Source of the DNA: Kineobactrum sediminis
GTDB taxonomy: Bacteria > Pseudomonadota > Gammaproteobacteria > Pseudomonadales > Halieaceae
Length of the DNA: 64,000 nucleotides
Reading direction: 5' to 3'
NCBI RefSeq assembly: GCF_002868715.1
Contig: NZ_PKLZ01000007.1
Coordinates: forward strand, 1 to 64,000
Positions 46,420-54,950 of this stretch are shown here, piece by piece. The position numbers and the translations under genes were made by a program. The first letter of the stretch is position 1; each line of letters opens with the position of its first letter. The notes under the pieces were generated by a model that did not search any database, was not told the origin of the DNA, and was given only the letters and a program-made list of their open reading frames with translations.

Positions 46420-46522
46420 CCGTTGCCTCGGTCGGCATTCCTGCCGCCGGGGCTGGTGGCGACATTAAATCGGTTCCCCGGGTACTGTACATGTGCCGCT
46501 ATTACGCTAGACTAGGGCGCTA

Positions 46523-46538
46523 ACTAATAACCATTAGT
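46523..46538. promoter_or_regulatory. Palindromic operator ACTAAT-AACC-ATTAGT before the P450 gene
   Basis: A perfect 6-bp inverted repeat with a 4-base spacer sits 43 bases upstream of the cytochrome P450 start codon. Size and symmetry fit a TetR-type repressor site. No TetR gene is in the window, so the regulator is unknown. Confidence 0.45.
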
Positions 46539-46550
46539 AGCACTGTCACG

Positions 46551-46567
46551 CAACGGCCACGCCGTTG
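46551..46567 (+). other. Leader hairpin CAACGGC-CAC-GCCGTTG
   Basis: A perfect 7-bp inverted repeat with a 3-base loop ends 2 bases before the AGGAG ribosome site of the P450 gene. There is no U-tract, so it is not a terminator. It may stabilise the transcript or affect translation starts. Confidence 0.35.
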
Positions 46568-46581
46568 CCAGGAGCGTATGT

Positions 46582-47811
46582 ATGTCCGGTTGCCCTCACT
46601 TCGACCTCAATAATCCCGATACCTATCGCGGCGGCCAGCCCCGCGAAATCTACCAGTACTTGCGCCGCGAACAACCGGTGTACTGGCATGAACCCAGCGC
46701 TGACCTCCCGGGCTACTGGGTGATTACCCGCCAGGCGGATCTGGACCTGGTATCAAAAAATCCGCAGCTGTTCTCCTCGGCCGAGCGTACCTGCATGCTG
46801 CATGAGCCGGACGAGGGCGATCTCGAGTTAATGCGCACCCAGATGATCAACATGGATCCACCCAATCACCTGAAGTATCGGCGTCTGGTACGCAGTGCTT
46901 TTACACCACGCAAAGTTGACAGCTATGAACCCGGGTTCCGAAAACTGGCAGTGGATATCGTTGAACGGGCAGTGCAGGGTGGTCGCTGTGATTTCGTCGA
47001 GGATGTCGCTGCCGGCCTGCCCTTAATGGCGATTTGCGAGTTGATGGGCGTACCCCAGGACAAGCGCCAGCGCCTGTTCGAACTCACCAACATCATGATT
47101 GGGATGGATGATCCGGATCTTGCGATGTCGAAAGAGGATGGCATGAACGCGATGATCGAGATGTTCATGATTGGCATGGAGATAGCCGCCACCCATCGTG
47201 AACACCCCGAAGATGACATTGTGAGTGTGTTGCTCAACGGTACGGTGGAAGAGGAACCACTGACTGATGACGAATTCTGCAATTTCTTCCTCCTGTTGAT
47301 AGTCGCCGGTAACGAAACCACCCGTACTGTCACCAGCCACGGTATGCGGCTGCTGCTGGAGCATCCGGACCAGTACCAGCAGCTGGTGGACAACCCGGCG
47401 CTGATTCCCGATGCGATCGAGGAGTTCCTGCGCTACAACCCGGCGGTGATTGCCTTCCGCCGCACTGCCATGGCCGACACGGAAATTGGCGGTGTTGCGA
47501 TCAAAAAGGGCGACAGGGTGCAGTTGTTTTACGCCGCTGCGAGCTCTGACGAAAATGTGTTTGCAGATCCTGAACGCTTCGATATTCTCCGGAACCAGCG
47601 CGAGGACGTGCGCAACGAGCACCGCGCCTTTGGTATCGGCCAGCATTTCTGCATGGGCTCGCATCTGGCGCGCCTCGAGCTGAGGGTCATCTTTGAGGAG
47701 ATCGTCCGCCGTATCCGCAACCCACGCCTGGATGGTGACATTGACTGGTTGCGCTCGAACTTCATCAATGGCATCAAGCATATGCCGATCACCTTCGATA
47801 CCGTCGCCTGA
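46582..47811 (+). CDS. Cytochrome P450
   Basis: A 409-residue soluble bacterial P450. It has the I-helix oxygen-binding motif 'IVAGNETTR' (~245), the K-helix 'EEFLRYNPAV' and the haem ligand Cys357 in 'FGIGQHFCMGSHLARLE'. It would hydroxylate a hydrophobic substrate, using a ferredoxin/reductase pair encoded elsewhere. Close in style to CYP enzymes acting on terpenes, sterols or fatty acids in marine bacteria; the substrate is unknown. AGGAG precedes the ATG. A palindromic operator and a hairpin lie upstream. It heads a same-strand cluster with an amidohydrolase, GSTs and a SnoaL-like protein. Confidence 0.93.
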   Translation: MSGCPHFDLNNPDTYRGGQPREIYQYLRREQPVYWHEPSADLPGYWVITRQADLDLVSKNPQLFSSAERTCMLHEPDEGDLELMRTQMINMDPPNHLKYRRLVRSAFTPRKVDSYEPGFRKLAVDIVERAVQGGRCDFVEDVAAGLPLMAICELMGVPQDKRQRLFELTNIMIGMDDPDLAMSKEDGMNAMIEMFMIGMEIAATHREHPEDDIVSVLLNGTVEEEPLTDDEFCNFFLLLIVAGNETTRTVTSHGMRLLLEHPDQYQQLVDNPALIPDAIEEFLRYNPAVIAFRRTAMADTEIGGVAIKKGDRVQLFYAAASSDENVFADPERFDILRNQREDVRNEHRAFGIGQHFCMGSHLARLELRVIFEEIVRRIRNPRLDGDIDWLRSNFINGIKHMPITFDTVA

Positions 47812-47957
47812 ACGCCCGCTGCTTTGGCACTTGTCGGTAGCCCGGTTCACGGTATTGTGCCCCGGGCCAGATTGTCCCTGGTGCAGGACTCGCCGGGCTT
47901 GGTGTGGCCGCGTTCGCAGCGCACAATGGGCCACCTGTAACCAAAGGAGAATCTGCA

Positions 47958-48830
47958 ATGCCCATGCCCAAGGATATTGGCGTTATCGACCTGATGCTGG
48001 CTGTTCCCGGTGATGATAACAGCCACTTTTACGAGTGGATAAAGCCCATGCTCATGGATAAGCAAAGCCATGAAATGTTCAAGATGCCGGCCCAGTACAT
48101 GTTCAAGGACATTCCTCAAATCGAGGGCCAGGATGATTATATTGCCTATACCGTCGCGCAGATGGACAAGCACAATATCGATCGCGCCATGATCGGCATC
48201 GGCCCCTACGCCGAACAGCACAAAGAGGCCCTGCGCCGCTACCCGGACCGTTTTTTTGCCTGCTACGAAGCCAACCCCAACAACGGGATGGATGAGGTTC
48301 GCGCCATCGTCGCCCTGCACGAGGAGTTCGATATTAAGGCGGTTACCGCATCACCGGCCATGATCTGTCCCCCCGTGCCGGTTGACGACAAAAAATGGTA
48401 CCCCATATATGCCAAGCTGGTAGAGCTGGACATACCTTTTTGTCCCTGTATGGGTATTCCCGGCCCGCGGCTGCCGTTTGGGCCGCAGAAAGTTGAGCTG
48501 CTGGATGAAGTGCTGTGGTTTTTCCCGGAACTCAAAGTGGTGACTCGCCACGGTTGCGAGCCCTGGACCGATGTTGCCTGGAAGCTGATGCTCAAGTACC
48601 CGAACCTGCATTACATGACCAGTGCCTTCGCACCAAAGCATTATCCCAAGGATATCGTCCATTTTGCCAATACCCGTGGCTCAGACCAGGTGATGTATGC
48701 GGGTTACTTCCCCATGGGGCTGTCGCTGGACCGCATTTTCAGCGAAATGCCTGAGGTCCCGTTTCGCGACGAGGTATGGCCCAAGTTCCTGCGGGAAAAT
48801 GCCATCCGCGTGTTCAAGCTGGACGCCTGA
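47958..48830 (+). CDS. Amidohydrolase-2 family protein (decarboxylase/hydrolase type)
   Basis: A 290-residue TIM-barrel metal-dependent hydrolase of the amidohydrolase-2 group, which includes aromatic-acid decarboxylases and lactone hydrolases. Seen: 'DIGVIDLMLAVPG', 'DRAMIGIGPYAEQHKEALRRYPDRFFACYEANPNNG', 'VVTRHGCEPWTDVAW' (metal His) and 'VMYAGYFPMGLSLDRIF' near the C-terminus. The usual N-terminal H-x-H is replaced by 'IDLML', so metal binding may be altered. ATG 47958 is chosen with AAAGGAGA 9 nt upstream. The next gene starts 2 bases after the stop. Confidence 0.75.
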   Translation: MPMPKDIGVIDLMLAVPGDDNSHFYEWIKPMLMDKQSHEMFKMPAQYMFKDIPQIEGQDDYIAYTVAQMDKHNIDRAMIGIGPYAEQHKEALRRYPDRFFACYEANPNNGMDEVRAIVALHEEFDIKAVTASPAMICPPVPVDDKKWYPIYAKLVELDIPFCPCMGIPGPRLPFGPQKVELLDEVLWFFPELKVVTRHGCEPWTDVAWKLMLKYPNLHYMTSAFAPKHYPKDIVHFANTRGSDQVMYAGYFPMGLSLDRIFSEMPEVPFRDEVWPKFLRENAIRVFKLDA

Positions 48831-48831
48831 G

Positions 48832-49596
48832 GTGGAGTATCTTGACGTTGAACAGGCGGTTGCGGCACCCGGATTGCGCCTCGTGCTTACCGCCGGAGTA
48901 CCCGGCCCCTGGGGTGAAGCGGCCAAAGCCATCTTTTCCTGGAAAGGGCTGGACTACCTTGCGGTTCGCCAGGAAGGTGGTGGTGAGAACATCGCGCTGC
49001 GCGCCTGGACCGGACAGGATTCCGCACCGGTAGCCATTTTTGAACAGCAACCGCCGGTGTCCCACTGGCTGGATTTGCTGCATCTGGCGGAGCGACTGGC
49101 ACCGGGAAAACCGCTATTGCCTGACGCTGCTGCCGGGCGGGCCGATGCCCAGGGCCTGTCGGCCATGATCGCAGGGGTCGATGGTTTTGGCTGGCTGCGG
49201 CGCCTGCAGATGCTGGCACCGGCGATGTCGATGGCCGAGCCGCCGGCCCCGATAGCGCGGATGGCAGCAAAGTATGGCTGGAGTCCCTCCGCCGCAGAGG
49301 CCGCCACTGACAAGCTGCAGGATATATCCGCTTTGCTCGATGGGCGCCTGGCCTCCCAGGCCTCGAGCGGTAGTCCGTATTTTGTCGGTGATTCGGTAAC
49401 GGCGGTCGATTTTTACTGGGCCAATTTCGCCGCCATGGTGAAGCCGTTGCCCGCGGACGTTAATCCCATGCCCGATTACATGCGCAGCATTTACGAATCC
49501 GGCTCAGCAGAGGTTATGGCCCTGTTGACCCCGAGGCTCGAGGCCCATCGCGATCTCATGTATCGGGACCATATTGCCCTGCCGCTGGATTTCTGA
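48832..49596 (+). CDS. Glutathione S-transferase-like protein
   Basis: A 254-residue protein starting at GTG 48832, directly behind the amidohydrolase stop and probably translated by coupling. The N-terminal ~85 residues look like a thioredoxin-type GST domain ('LVLTAGVPGPWGEAAKAIFSWKGLDYLAVRQ'), but the usual catalytic Ser/Cys/Tyr is not obvious and 'VPGPW' is in its place. The C-terminal helical domain ends in 'GSPYFVGDSVTAVDFYWANFAAMV', the usual GST N-capping region. It may bind or transfer glutathione to the product of the P450 pathway. Confidence 0.68.
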   Translation: MEYLDVEQAVAAPGLRLVLTAGVPGPWGEAAKAIFSWKGLDYLAVRQEGGGENIALRAWTGQDSAPVAIFEQQPPVSHWLDLLHLAERLAPGKPLLPDAAAGRADAQGLSAMIAGVDGFGWLRRLQMLAPAMSMAEPPAPIARMAAKYGWSPSAAEAATDKLQDISALLDGRLASQASSGSPYFVGDSVTAVDFYWANFAAMVKPLPADVNPMPDYMRSIYESGSAEVMALLTPRLEAHRDLMYRDHIALPLDF

Positions 49597-49634
49597 CCCC
49601 GGCGTTACCTGACACACACTCGGAGCCCAATAAT

Positions 49635-50084
49635 ATGATGTCACAACAACAGCTTTCCGATCGCCTTGAAATACAGGACCTGGTCGTTCAATACGCGCAC
49701 ATTATCGATAGTAAAACCTTTGATGAGTTGCGTGAGGTCTTTACTGAAGATGCCCATGTCGATTACTCGGCCTTTGGCGGCGGTGTTGGTAATCTGGAGG
49801 AAACCATCACCTATCTCAAGGAGGCCGTGGCCGACGCCATCTTTCCCAATACCCAGCACCTTAACGCCAATGTCCATGTCACTCTGCATGGGGATAGCGC
49901 AACCGGCCGGGTGATGTGTTTCAATCCGATGGAAATGGCCATGCCCGATGGCCATCGGCAGGTGTTTTTTCTCGGTCTGTGGTACCTGGATGAATATCGG
50001 CGCACGGCTGATGGCTGGCGTATGTGCCGCCGCGAGGAAGAGAAAAGCTGGGTGTTCAACGCGCCTGATTTCATGAATCTTTGA
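49635..50084 (+). CDS. SnoaL-like/NTF2-fold protein
   Basis: A 149-residue cone-shaped NTF2-fold protein. '[43 protein letters not shown]' is the standard opening of SnoaL-like isomerases, hydratases and ring-hydroxylating dioxygenase small subunits. '[24 protein letters not shown]' closes the sheet. Asp/His pairs in the pocket could act as acid-base catalysts. The role is unknown; position between two GST genes in the P450 cluster suggests a catabolic isomerase or dehydratase. A second ATG at 49638 is also possible. Confidence 0.8.
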   Translation: MMSQQQLSDRLEIQDLVVQYAHIIDSKTFDELREVFTEDAHVDYSAFGGGVGNLEETITYLKEAVADAIFPNTQHLNANVHVTLHGDSATGRVMCFNPMEMAMPDGHRQVFFLGLWYLDEYRRTADGWRMCRREEEKSWVFNAPDFMNL

Positions 50085-50094
50085 AGGACTTACC

Positions 50095-50805
50095 ATGATT
50101 GACCTGTACACCGCGCCCACGCCCAATGGCTACAAGGCGTCCATTGCACTGGAGGAAATGGGGCTGCCCTATGAGGTGCATACGGTTGACCTGCGCAAGG
50201 GTGAACAGAGGGAACCCGCTTTCCTGAAGATGTGCCCGAACGGCCGTATTCCCGCCATTACTGACCGTGATGAAGATAATTTCGCGGTCTTCGAGTCCGG
50301 GGCAATCATGATTTACCTGGCGGAGAAAAGTGGCAAATTTCTGCCTGCCGATGTTCGCGGGCGCTCGCGTGTCATCCAGTGGCTGATGTTCCAGATGGGC
50401 GGTATCGGCCCGATGATGGGGCAGGCCAATGTCTTCTATCGCTACTTCCCCGAGAAAATCCAGCCCGCGATTGACCGTTACCAGGCCGAGGGCAGGCGGT
50501 TGTTTGAGGTACTGGATACACAGCTGGCCGAACATGAATTTCTGGCGGGCGATTACAGTATTGCCGATATGGCCAATTGGGCCTGGGTGCGCACCCACAG
50601 CTGGTCGGGGATATCCATTGCCGGCCTCGATAACCTGTCGCGCTGGATGGGGGCGATCTCGGCGCGACCGGGTGCCCGCGCCGGTGTTAAAGTGCCGGTG
50701 GATATTGCCGAGCTGATGGATGCCAAAAACAAGGAAGATGCTGACAGCTTCTCCCGCAATGCCCGCTCCATGGTCCTGGGGGCCGATTCTCCTAGCGGGG
50801 ATTGA
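50095..50805 (+). CDS. Glutathione S-transferase, Nu-class-like
   Basis: A 236-residue GST. '[35 protein letters not shown]' and '[15 protein letters not shown]' match Nu-class enzymes such as YfcG and YghU, which use glutathione disulfide and have disulfide-reductase or peroxidase activity. '[20 protein letters not shown]' holds the glutathione gamma-Glu site and '[18 protein letters not shown]' the helical domain. It starts 10 bases after the SnoaL-like gene, so is in the same operon, and converges on the acyl-CoA ligase gene. Confidence 0.9.
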   Translation: MIDLYTAPTPNGYKASIALEEMGLPYEVHTVDLRKGEQREPAFLKMCPNGRIPAITDRDEDNFAVFESGAIMIYLAEKSGKFLPADVRGRSRVIQWLMFQMGGIGPMMGQANVFYRYFPEKIQPAIDRYQAEGRRLFEVLDTQLAEHEFLAGDYSIADMANWAWVRTHSWSGISIAGLDNLSRWMGAISARPGARAGVKVPVDIAELMDAKNKEDADSFSRNARSMVLGADSPSGD

Positions 50806-50818
50806 CCTCAAGCCCCAT

Positions 50819-52513
50819 TCAGCGACTCGCCAGATGCGCCTCGCGTATGTCGCGCTTGAGCAGCTTGCCTGTGGCGTTGCGTGCGAGCGGCCCCGGGCTG
50901 AGTAACCATTGGGTGGGTACCTTGAAACCCGCGAGATGTTCCTTCAGGTAGGCCTGTAGCGCCTCGGGGTCGACATCCGGTTCCCCGTAAACCGTGGCGG
51001 CCAGTTCCTCGCCCAGCACAGGGTGGGGCAGGCCGTAGACCGAGGCCTCGCGTACTTGCGGATGTGCGGTGAGCACGCCTTCCACCTCAATCGGGTAGAT
51101 ATTTTCCCCGCTGCGAATAACCATGTCCTTGATCCGGTCGACAACATGGACAAAGCCATCCGCGTCCACGAAACCGATATCGCCGGTATGTACCCAGCCG
51201 TCGACAAAGGTTTCGGCAGTGGCTTCGGGAAGATTCCAGTATTCGCGCACGTTGGTCGGGCTGCGCACCACGAGCTCCCCGGCCTCGCCCGGTGGCAGGG
51301 GGTTGCCGGCAGGATCGATTGCACGCATTTCCACGATGGGTGATACCGTGCCGGCACACTCCGGACGCAGTCGATAGGCTTCGCCGGTGCAGCTGCTGCC
51401 GGTGGCATTGGTTTCGGTCATGCCATAGCCGGTGCCGGGGTAGGCATGGGGTACCTTGCTGTAGATCAAATCCTTCAGGTGAGGGGGGCAGGCAGTGCCA
51501 CCGGCACCCAGCGAAAACAGGCTGCTGGTGTCAGTCGTTGCGAAACGGGGTGATTCGAGCAGGGCGATGGTCATCGCCGGCACACCGGTGAACACAGTGA
51601 TACGCTCTCGCTCAATCACTTCAAGGGCCGCTTCCGGGTCCCACTTATACAGAATGCTGGTTTTGCGTCCGCCGCGGAGGTTGAGCAAAAACACGGCGTA
51701 GCAACCGGACACATGGAACAGGGGCACGGCGAGCAGAGTGGAGGGCTCGAACCCGGAAGACATCATCTGGCCGATAATCTCGGGGTTGGCCATGGCGGAC
51801 AGATAACCCATCAGCTCGAAGTTGTACAGGGCCTGGGCGATGGCAAAGTGGGTGGACGCCGCGCCCTTGGGTTTGCCGGTGGTGCCGGAGGTATACATGA
51901 TCATGGCCAGGTCGTCCGGACTGATCGCGACCTCCGGGCGCTCGGCGGGCCAGGCCAGAGCATCGGTCCAATGGGTGGCTTGAGCCACCGTGGGGGTACC
52001 CCGCGCCACGACAGCGTGGCAGCCCAGGCTTGCCAGCTGGGGCGCGATAAGGTCCAGGCGTTCGCTATCGCAAAACACCAGGCGAGCGCCGGCGTCGGTC
52101 AGGGCATAGGTCAGTTCTTCCGTGCGTCCCCAGCTGTTCAGGGGTACGGCCACGCCACCGACGGCAACGATGGCGGCAAAGGCGATCATCCATTCCGGGT
52201 AGTTGCGCATGGCAATGGCGACCCGGTCGCCCGGTGCTATCGCCCGTTCCCGCACCAGGTAGTTGGCCAGACGGTCCACGGCCTGGAAGAAGTCGTCAAA
52301 GGTGTAGCGCTCATCATTGTAGGTGACAGCGACTTTGCTGCCATGGGCGCGGCCTGCATCCAAAGCTTCGCGCAGGTTGGGCGGGGCATTGCGGTAACAG
52401 CGAACAGTGACCCCATTGGCCTGGCAGGTACCGAGTTCAAAGGGTGCTCCGGGGCTGGTCAGCTGTTCGGTGGCGGCGTGCAGGCGGCTGGTGATTTCGG
52501 TGACATCATTCAT
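50819..52513 (-). CDS. AMP-dependent acyl-CoA ligase/synthetase
   Basis: A 564-residue adenylate-forming enzyme that activates a carboxylic acid with ATP and CoA. Motifs: the P-loop 'MIMYTSGTTGKPKGA', 'GYGMTETNATGSS' (A5), 'VHTGDIGFVDADGFVHVVDRIKDMVIRSGENIYPIEVE' (A7-A8) and the acyl-transfer lysine in 'NATGKLLKRDIRE' (A10). The substrate could be a medium-chain, aromatic or terpenoid acid. It faces the P450/GST operon, with which it may form one catabolic module. The start at ATG 52513 has a distant GGAG. Confidence 0.9.
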   Translation of the reverse strand: MNDVTEITSRLHAATEQLTSPGAPFELGTCQANGVTVRCYRNAPPNLREALDAGRAHGSKVAVTYNDERYTFDDFFQAVDRLANYLVRERAIAPGDRVAIAMRNYPEWMIAFAAIVAVGGVAVPLNSWGRTEELTYALTDAGARLVFCDSERLDLIAPQLASLGCHAVVARGTPTVAQATHWTDALAWPAERPEVAISPDDLAMIMYTSGTTGKPKGAASTHFAIAQALYNFELMGYLSAMANPEIIGQMMSSGFEPSTLLAVPLFHVSGCYAVFLLNLRGGRKTSILYKWDPEAALEVIERERITVFTGVPAMTIALLESPRFATTDTSSLFSLGAGGTACPPHLKDLIYSKVPHAYPGTGYGMTETNATGSSCTGEAYRLRPECAGTVSPIVEMRAIDPAGNPLPPGEAGELVVRSPTNVREYWNLPEATAETFVDGWVHTGDIGFVDADGFVHVVDRIKDMVIRSGENIYPIEVEGVLTAHPQVREASVYGLPHPVLGEELAATVYGEPDVDPEALQAYLKEHLAGFKVPTQWLLSPGPLARNATGKLLKRDIREAHLASR

Positions 52514-52695
52514 GCGGGTGTGATTGCTCCGGAGATCGACTGGCGTTAGCGTATGTTATGTATATTTTACAGGGATTGGCGATAATACACAGCCCGGGCG
52601 CTGGTTGGCAGCGGGCTGTTGCGGGTTCCGGCCAATTGAACCCGGTTGGTCCATTCCGTTACACTGCGGGCCATTCTGCGATGGCTGGGCTACCT

Positions 52696-53478
52696 ATGGC
52701 GACAATTATCACCTGTAACACCAACGGCATCCGCTCGGCGGCGCGCAAGGGCTTTTTCGACTGGCTGGCGCAACGCAATGCGGATGTGGTGTGTATCCAG
52801 GAGACCAAGGCCCAGGAACATCAGCTGGGAGACGCTGTATTTTGTCCCGAGGGGTATCATTGCTTTTATAACGATGCCGAACGCAAGGGCTACAGTGGCA
52901 CCGCGCTCTACAGCAAGACCGAGCCCCGGTCGGTGGTTACTACGCTGGGATGGGATCCGGCAGACTCAGAGGGACGTTACCTGCAGGCCGATTATGACGG
53001 GGTGAGCGTCATCTCCCTGTATCTGCCTTCGGGTACCAGCAGCGATGCGGCCCTGCAAAAAAAATACGGTTTCATGGAGCACTTTTTCGAACACCTGCGG
53101 ACCCTGCGTCGCAAGCGCCGCGAGTTTATTATCTGTGCCGACTGGAATATCTGCCACCAGAATATTGATTTGAGAAACTGGAAGGCAAACCAGAAAAACT
53201 CGGGGTTTTTACCGCAGGAGCGTGCCTGGCTGGACAAGGTGTATGACGAACTGGGCTACCGGGATGCCTTTCGCCTGGTGAATCAAGAGCCGGATCAATA
53301 TACCTGGTGGTCCAATCGCGGCCAGGCCTGGGCCAAAAATGTGGGTTGGCGACTGGATTACCAGGTTGTTACCCCGGGCCTGGTGCCCGCCGTAACCGGC
53401 GCCGAAATTTACACGGCGGAACGTTTTTCCGATCATGCGCCGCTGGTCATGCACTATGATCTTGAATTGCATCCCTGA
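52696..53478 (+). CDS. Exodeoxyribonuclease III family nuclease
   Basis: A 260-residue DNA-repair nuclease of the ExoIII/AP endonuclease family. Active-site motifs in order: 'TCNTNGIRSA' (Asn), 'VCIQETKAQ' (Glu), 'SLYLPSG' (Tyr), 'ICADWNICH' (Asp, Asn), 'WWSNRGQAW' and 'SDHAPLVM' (Asp, His). It cuts at abasic sites and degrades one strand from 3' ends. ATG 52696 gives the usual N-terminus; the frame is open to 52558 but those residues do not match the family. The ribosome site is weak, and ATG 52681 is an alternative. Confidence 0.9.
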   Translation: MATIITCNTNGIRSAARKGFFDWLAQRNADVVCIQETKAQEHQLGDAVFCPEGYHCFYNDAERKGYSGTALYSKTEPRSVVTTLGWDPADSEGRYLQADYDGVSVISLYLPSGTSSDAALQKKYGFMEHFFEHLRTLRRKRREFIICADWNICHQNIDLRNWKANQKNSGFLPQERAWLDKVYDELGYRDAFRLVNQEPDQYTWWSNRGQAWAKNVGWRLDYQVVTPGLVPAVTGAEIYTAERFSDHAPLVMHYDLELHP

Positions 53479-53604
53479 GACCATCCGGCCTCCGGTCAAC
53501 CCGTCTTCAGATTGCAGCAGTCGGGGAATCACTGTACATTTACCGGCTTTCGGGGCAGCAGTAACGGCCCCTTCGTCCACTATTACTAACCAGGGAAATT
53601 ACTC

Positions 53605-53940
53605 ATGAGTTTATTCATTGCCAGCGCCCATGCCCAGGCGGAAGGAGCCTCTGCGGGAGGCGGGGAAATATTCCAGATAGTGTTTCTTGTCGGCCTGTTC
53701 GCCCTCTTTTACTTCATCGCGATCCGGCCCCAGCGCAAGCGCCAGAAAGAGCATGCGCAAATGGTGGCCGCACTCTCCAAGGGAGACGAAGTAGTGACCA
53801 GTTCCGGTATTCTTGGCCGGGTCACCTCCCTGGATGACAATTACATGGTACTCAACGTGGCCAATAACGTGGACATGAAGTTCCAGCGTATCCACGTGCA
53901 CGCCATTCTGCCCAAGGGAACCCTCAAGTCCATTAGCTGA
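53605..53940 (+). CDS. yajC: Preprotein translocase accessory subunit YajC
   Basis: A 111-residue single-span inner-membrane protein. One hydrophobic segment ('IFQIVFLVGLFALFYFIAI', ~25-43) is followed by the YajC hallmark 'RPQRKRQKEHAQMVAALSKGDEVVTSSGILGRV'. It associates with SecDF. secD and secF are not adjacent here; instead the stop overlaps the start of a D-cysteine desulfhydrase-like gene by one base. That is an uncommon neighbour, so this may be either the main copy or a second yajC. Confidence 0.92.
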   Translation: MSLFIASAHAQAEGASAGGGEIFQIVFLVGLFALFYFIAIRPQRKRQKEHAQMVAALSKGDEVVTSSGILGRVTSLDDNYMVLNVANNVDMKFQRIHVHAILPKGTLKSIS

Positions 53941-54950
53941 TGGTATCGCTTGGGTACCCGCCGAGGGTTGAGCTCGCCACCCGGCCAACGCCGCTGCAGT
54001 ATCTTGAGCGGGCCAGTCAGCGCTGGGGCCGGGGTCACAGGCTCTGGGTAAAGCGGGACGACCTGACCGGCTGCCTGCTGAGCGGCAACAAGGTTCGCAA
54101 GCTGGAGTTTATTGTGGCCCATGCCCTGGAGCAGGGTTGCGATACCCTCATTACCTGCGGCGGACTACAAAGCAATCACTGCCGGGCAACGGCTTTTGCC
54201 GGTGCCCAAATGGGGCTGGCGGTGCATCTGTTACTGCGCGGCGAGCAACCCGCCGGCAGCGAGGGCAACTACCTGCTCGATCAGTTGGCGGGGGCAACCA
54301 TCAACTGCTACCCAAAGCGCCAGTATGTAGCTGAGTTGCCTGCCCTGTTCGAGCACTGGCAGGCGCATTACCGGGCCGCCGGGCGCAAGGCACTGGTAAT
54401 ACCGACCGGCGGCAGTGACGGCCTCGGTATCTGGGGTTATATCGCAGCCTGTGATGAACTGGCGGACGACCTTGCCGGGGCCGATATCGCCTCTGCGCAA
54501 CTGGTGACCGCCACCGGTTCCGGTGGAACCCAGGCGGGGCTGACCGTTGGTGTGGCGCTGCAGCAATTGCCATTGACCGTCTGGGGCATCAACGTCTGTG
54601 ATGACGAACAGTATTTTCTTGACAAGGTCGCCGCCGATGTCGCTGATTGGCAGGCCCGCTATCCTGATATGCCCGCGCTTGATTATGAACCACGGATAAT
54701 CGACGGCTATGTCGGTAGCGGCTACGGTATTGCTGCCCCAGAGGTGTTCAGCCTGATTGCGGAGCTCGCCGCGCTCGAGGGATTGTTGCTGGACCCGGTG
54801 TATACCGGCAAGGCATTTTTCGGAATGGTCCGGGAAATAGCGGCGGGACGCTTCGGCGATTGCCGGGACATTGTTTTTCTACACACCGGTGGCGCTTTCG
54901 GGGTTTTTCCCCAGGCGCGGGGTTTTGACTTACCAGGGAAGGTGCAATGA
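53940..54950 (+). CDS. PLP-dependent D-cysteine desulfhydrase / ACC deaminase family enzyme
   Basis: A 336-residue fold-type II pyridoxal-phosphate enzyme. 'WVKRDDLTGCLLSGNKVRKLEF' contains the Schiff-base lysine, followed by 'LITCGGLQSNHCRATAFAGAQMG' and 'PTGGSDGLGIWGYIAACDEL' and the phosphate-binding 'TATGSGGTQAGLTVG'. D-cysteine desulfhydrase (giving pyruvate, sulfide and ammonia) or a related D-amino-acid lyase is likely. The AGCS symporter gene overlaps its stop by 4 bases, which suggests uptake and breakdown of a D- or small amino acid. Confidence 0.82.
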   Translation: MVSLGYPPRVELATRPTPLQYLERASQRWGRGHRLWVKRDDLTGCLLSGNKVRKLEFIVAHALEQGCDTLITCGGLQSNHCRATAFAGAQMGLAVHLLLRGEQPAGSEGNYLLDQLAGATINCYPKRQYVAELPALFEHWQAHYRAAGRKALVIPTGGSDGLGIWGYIAACDELADDLAGADIASAQLVTATGSGGTQAGLTVGVALQQLPLTVWGINVCDDEQYFLDKVAADVADWQARYPDMPALDYEPRIIDGYVGSGYGIAAPEVFSLIAELAALEGLLLDPVYTGKAFFGMVREIAAGRFGDCRDIVFLHTGGAFGVFPQARGFDLPGKVQ

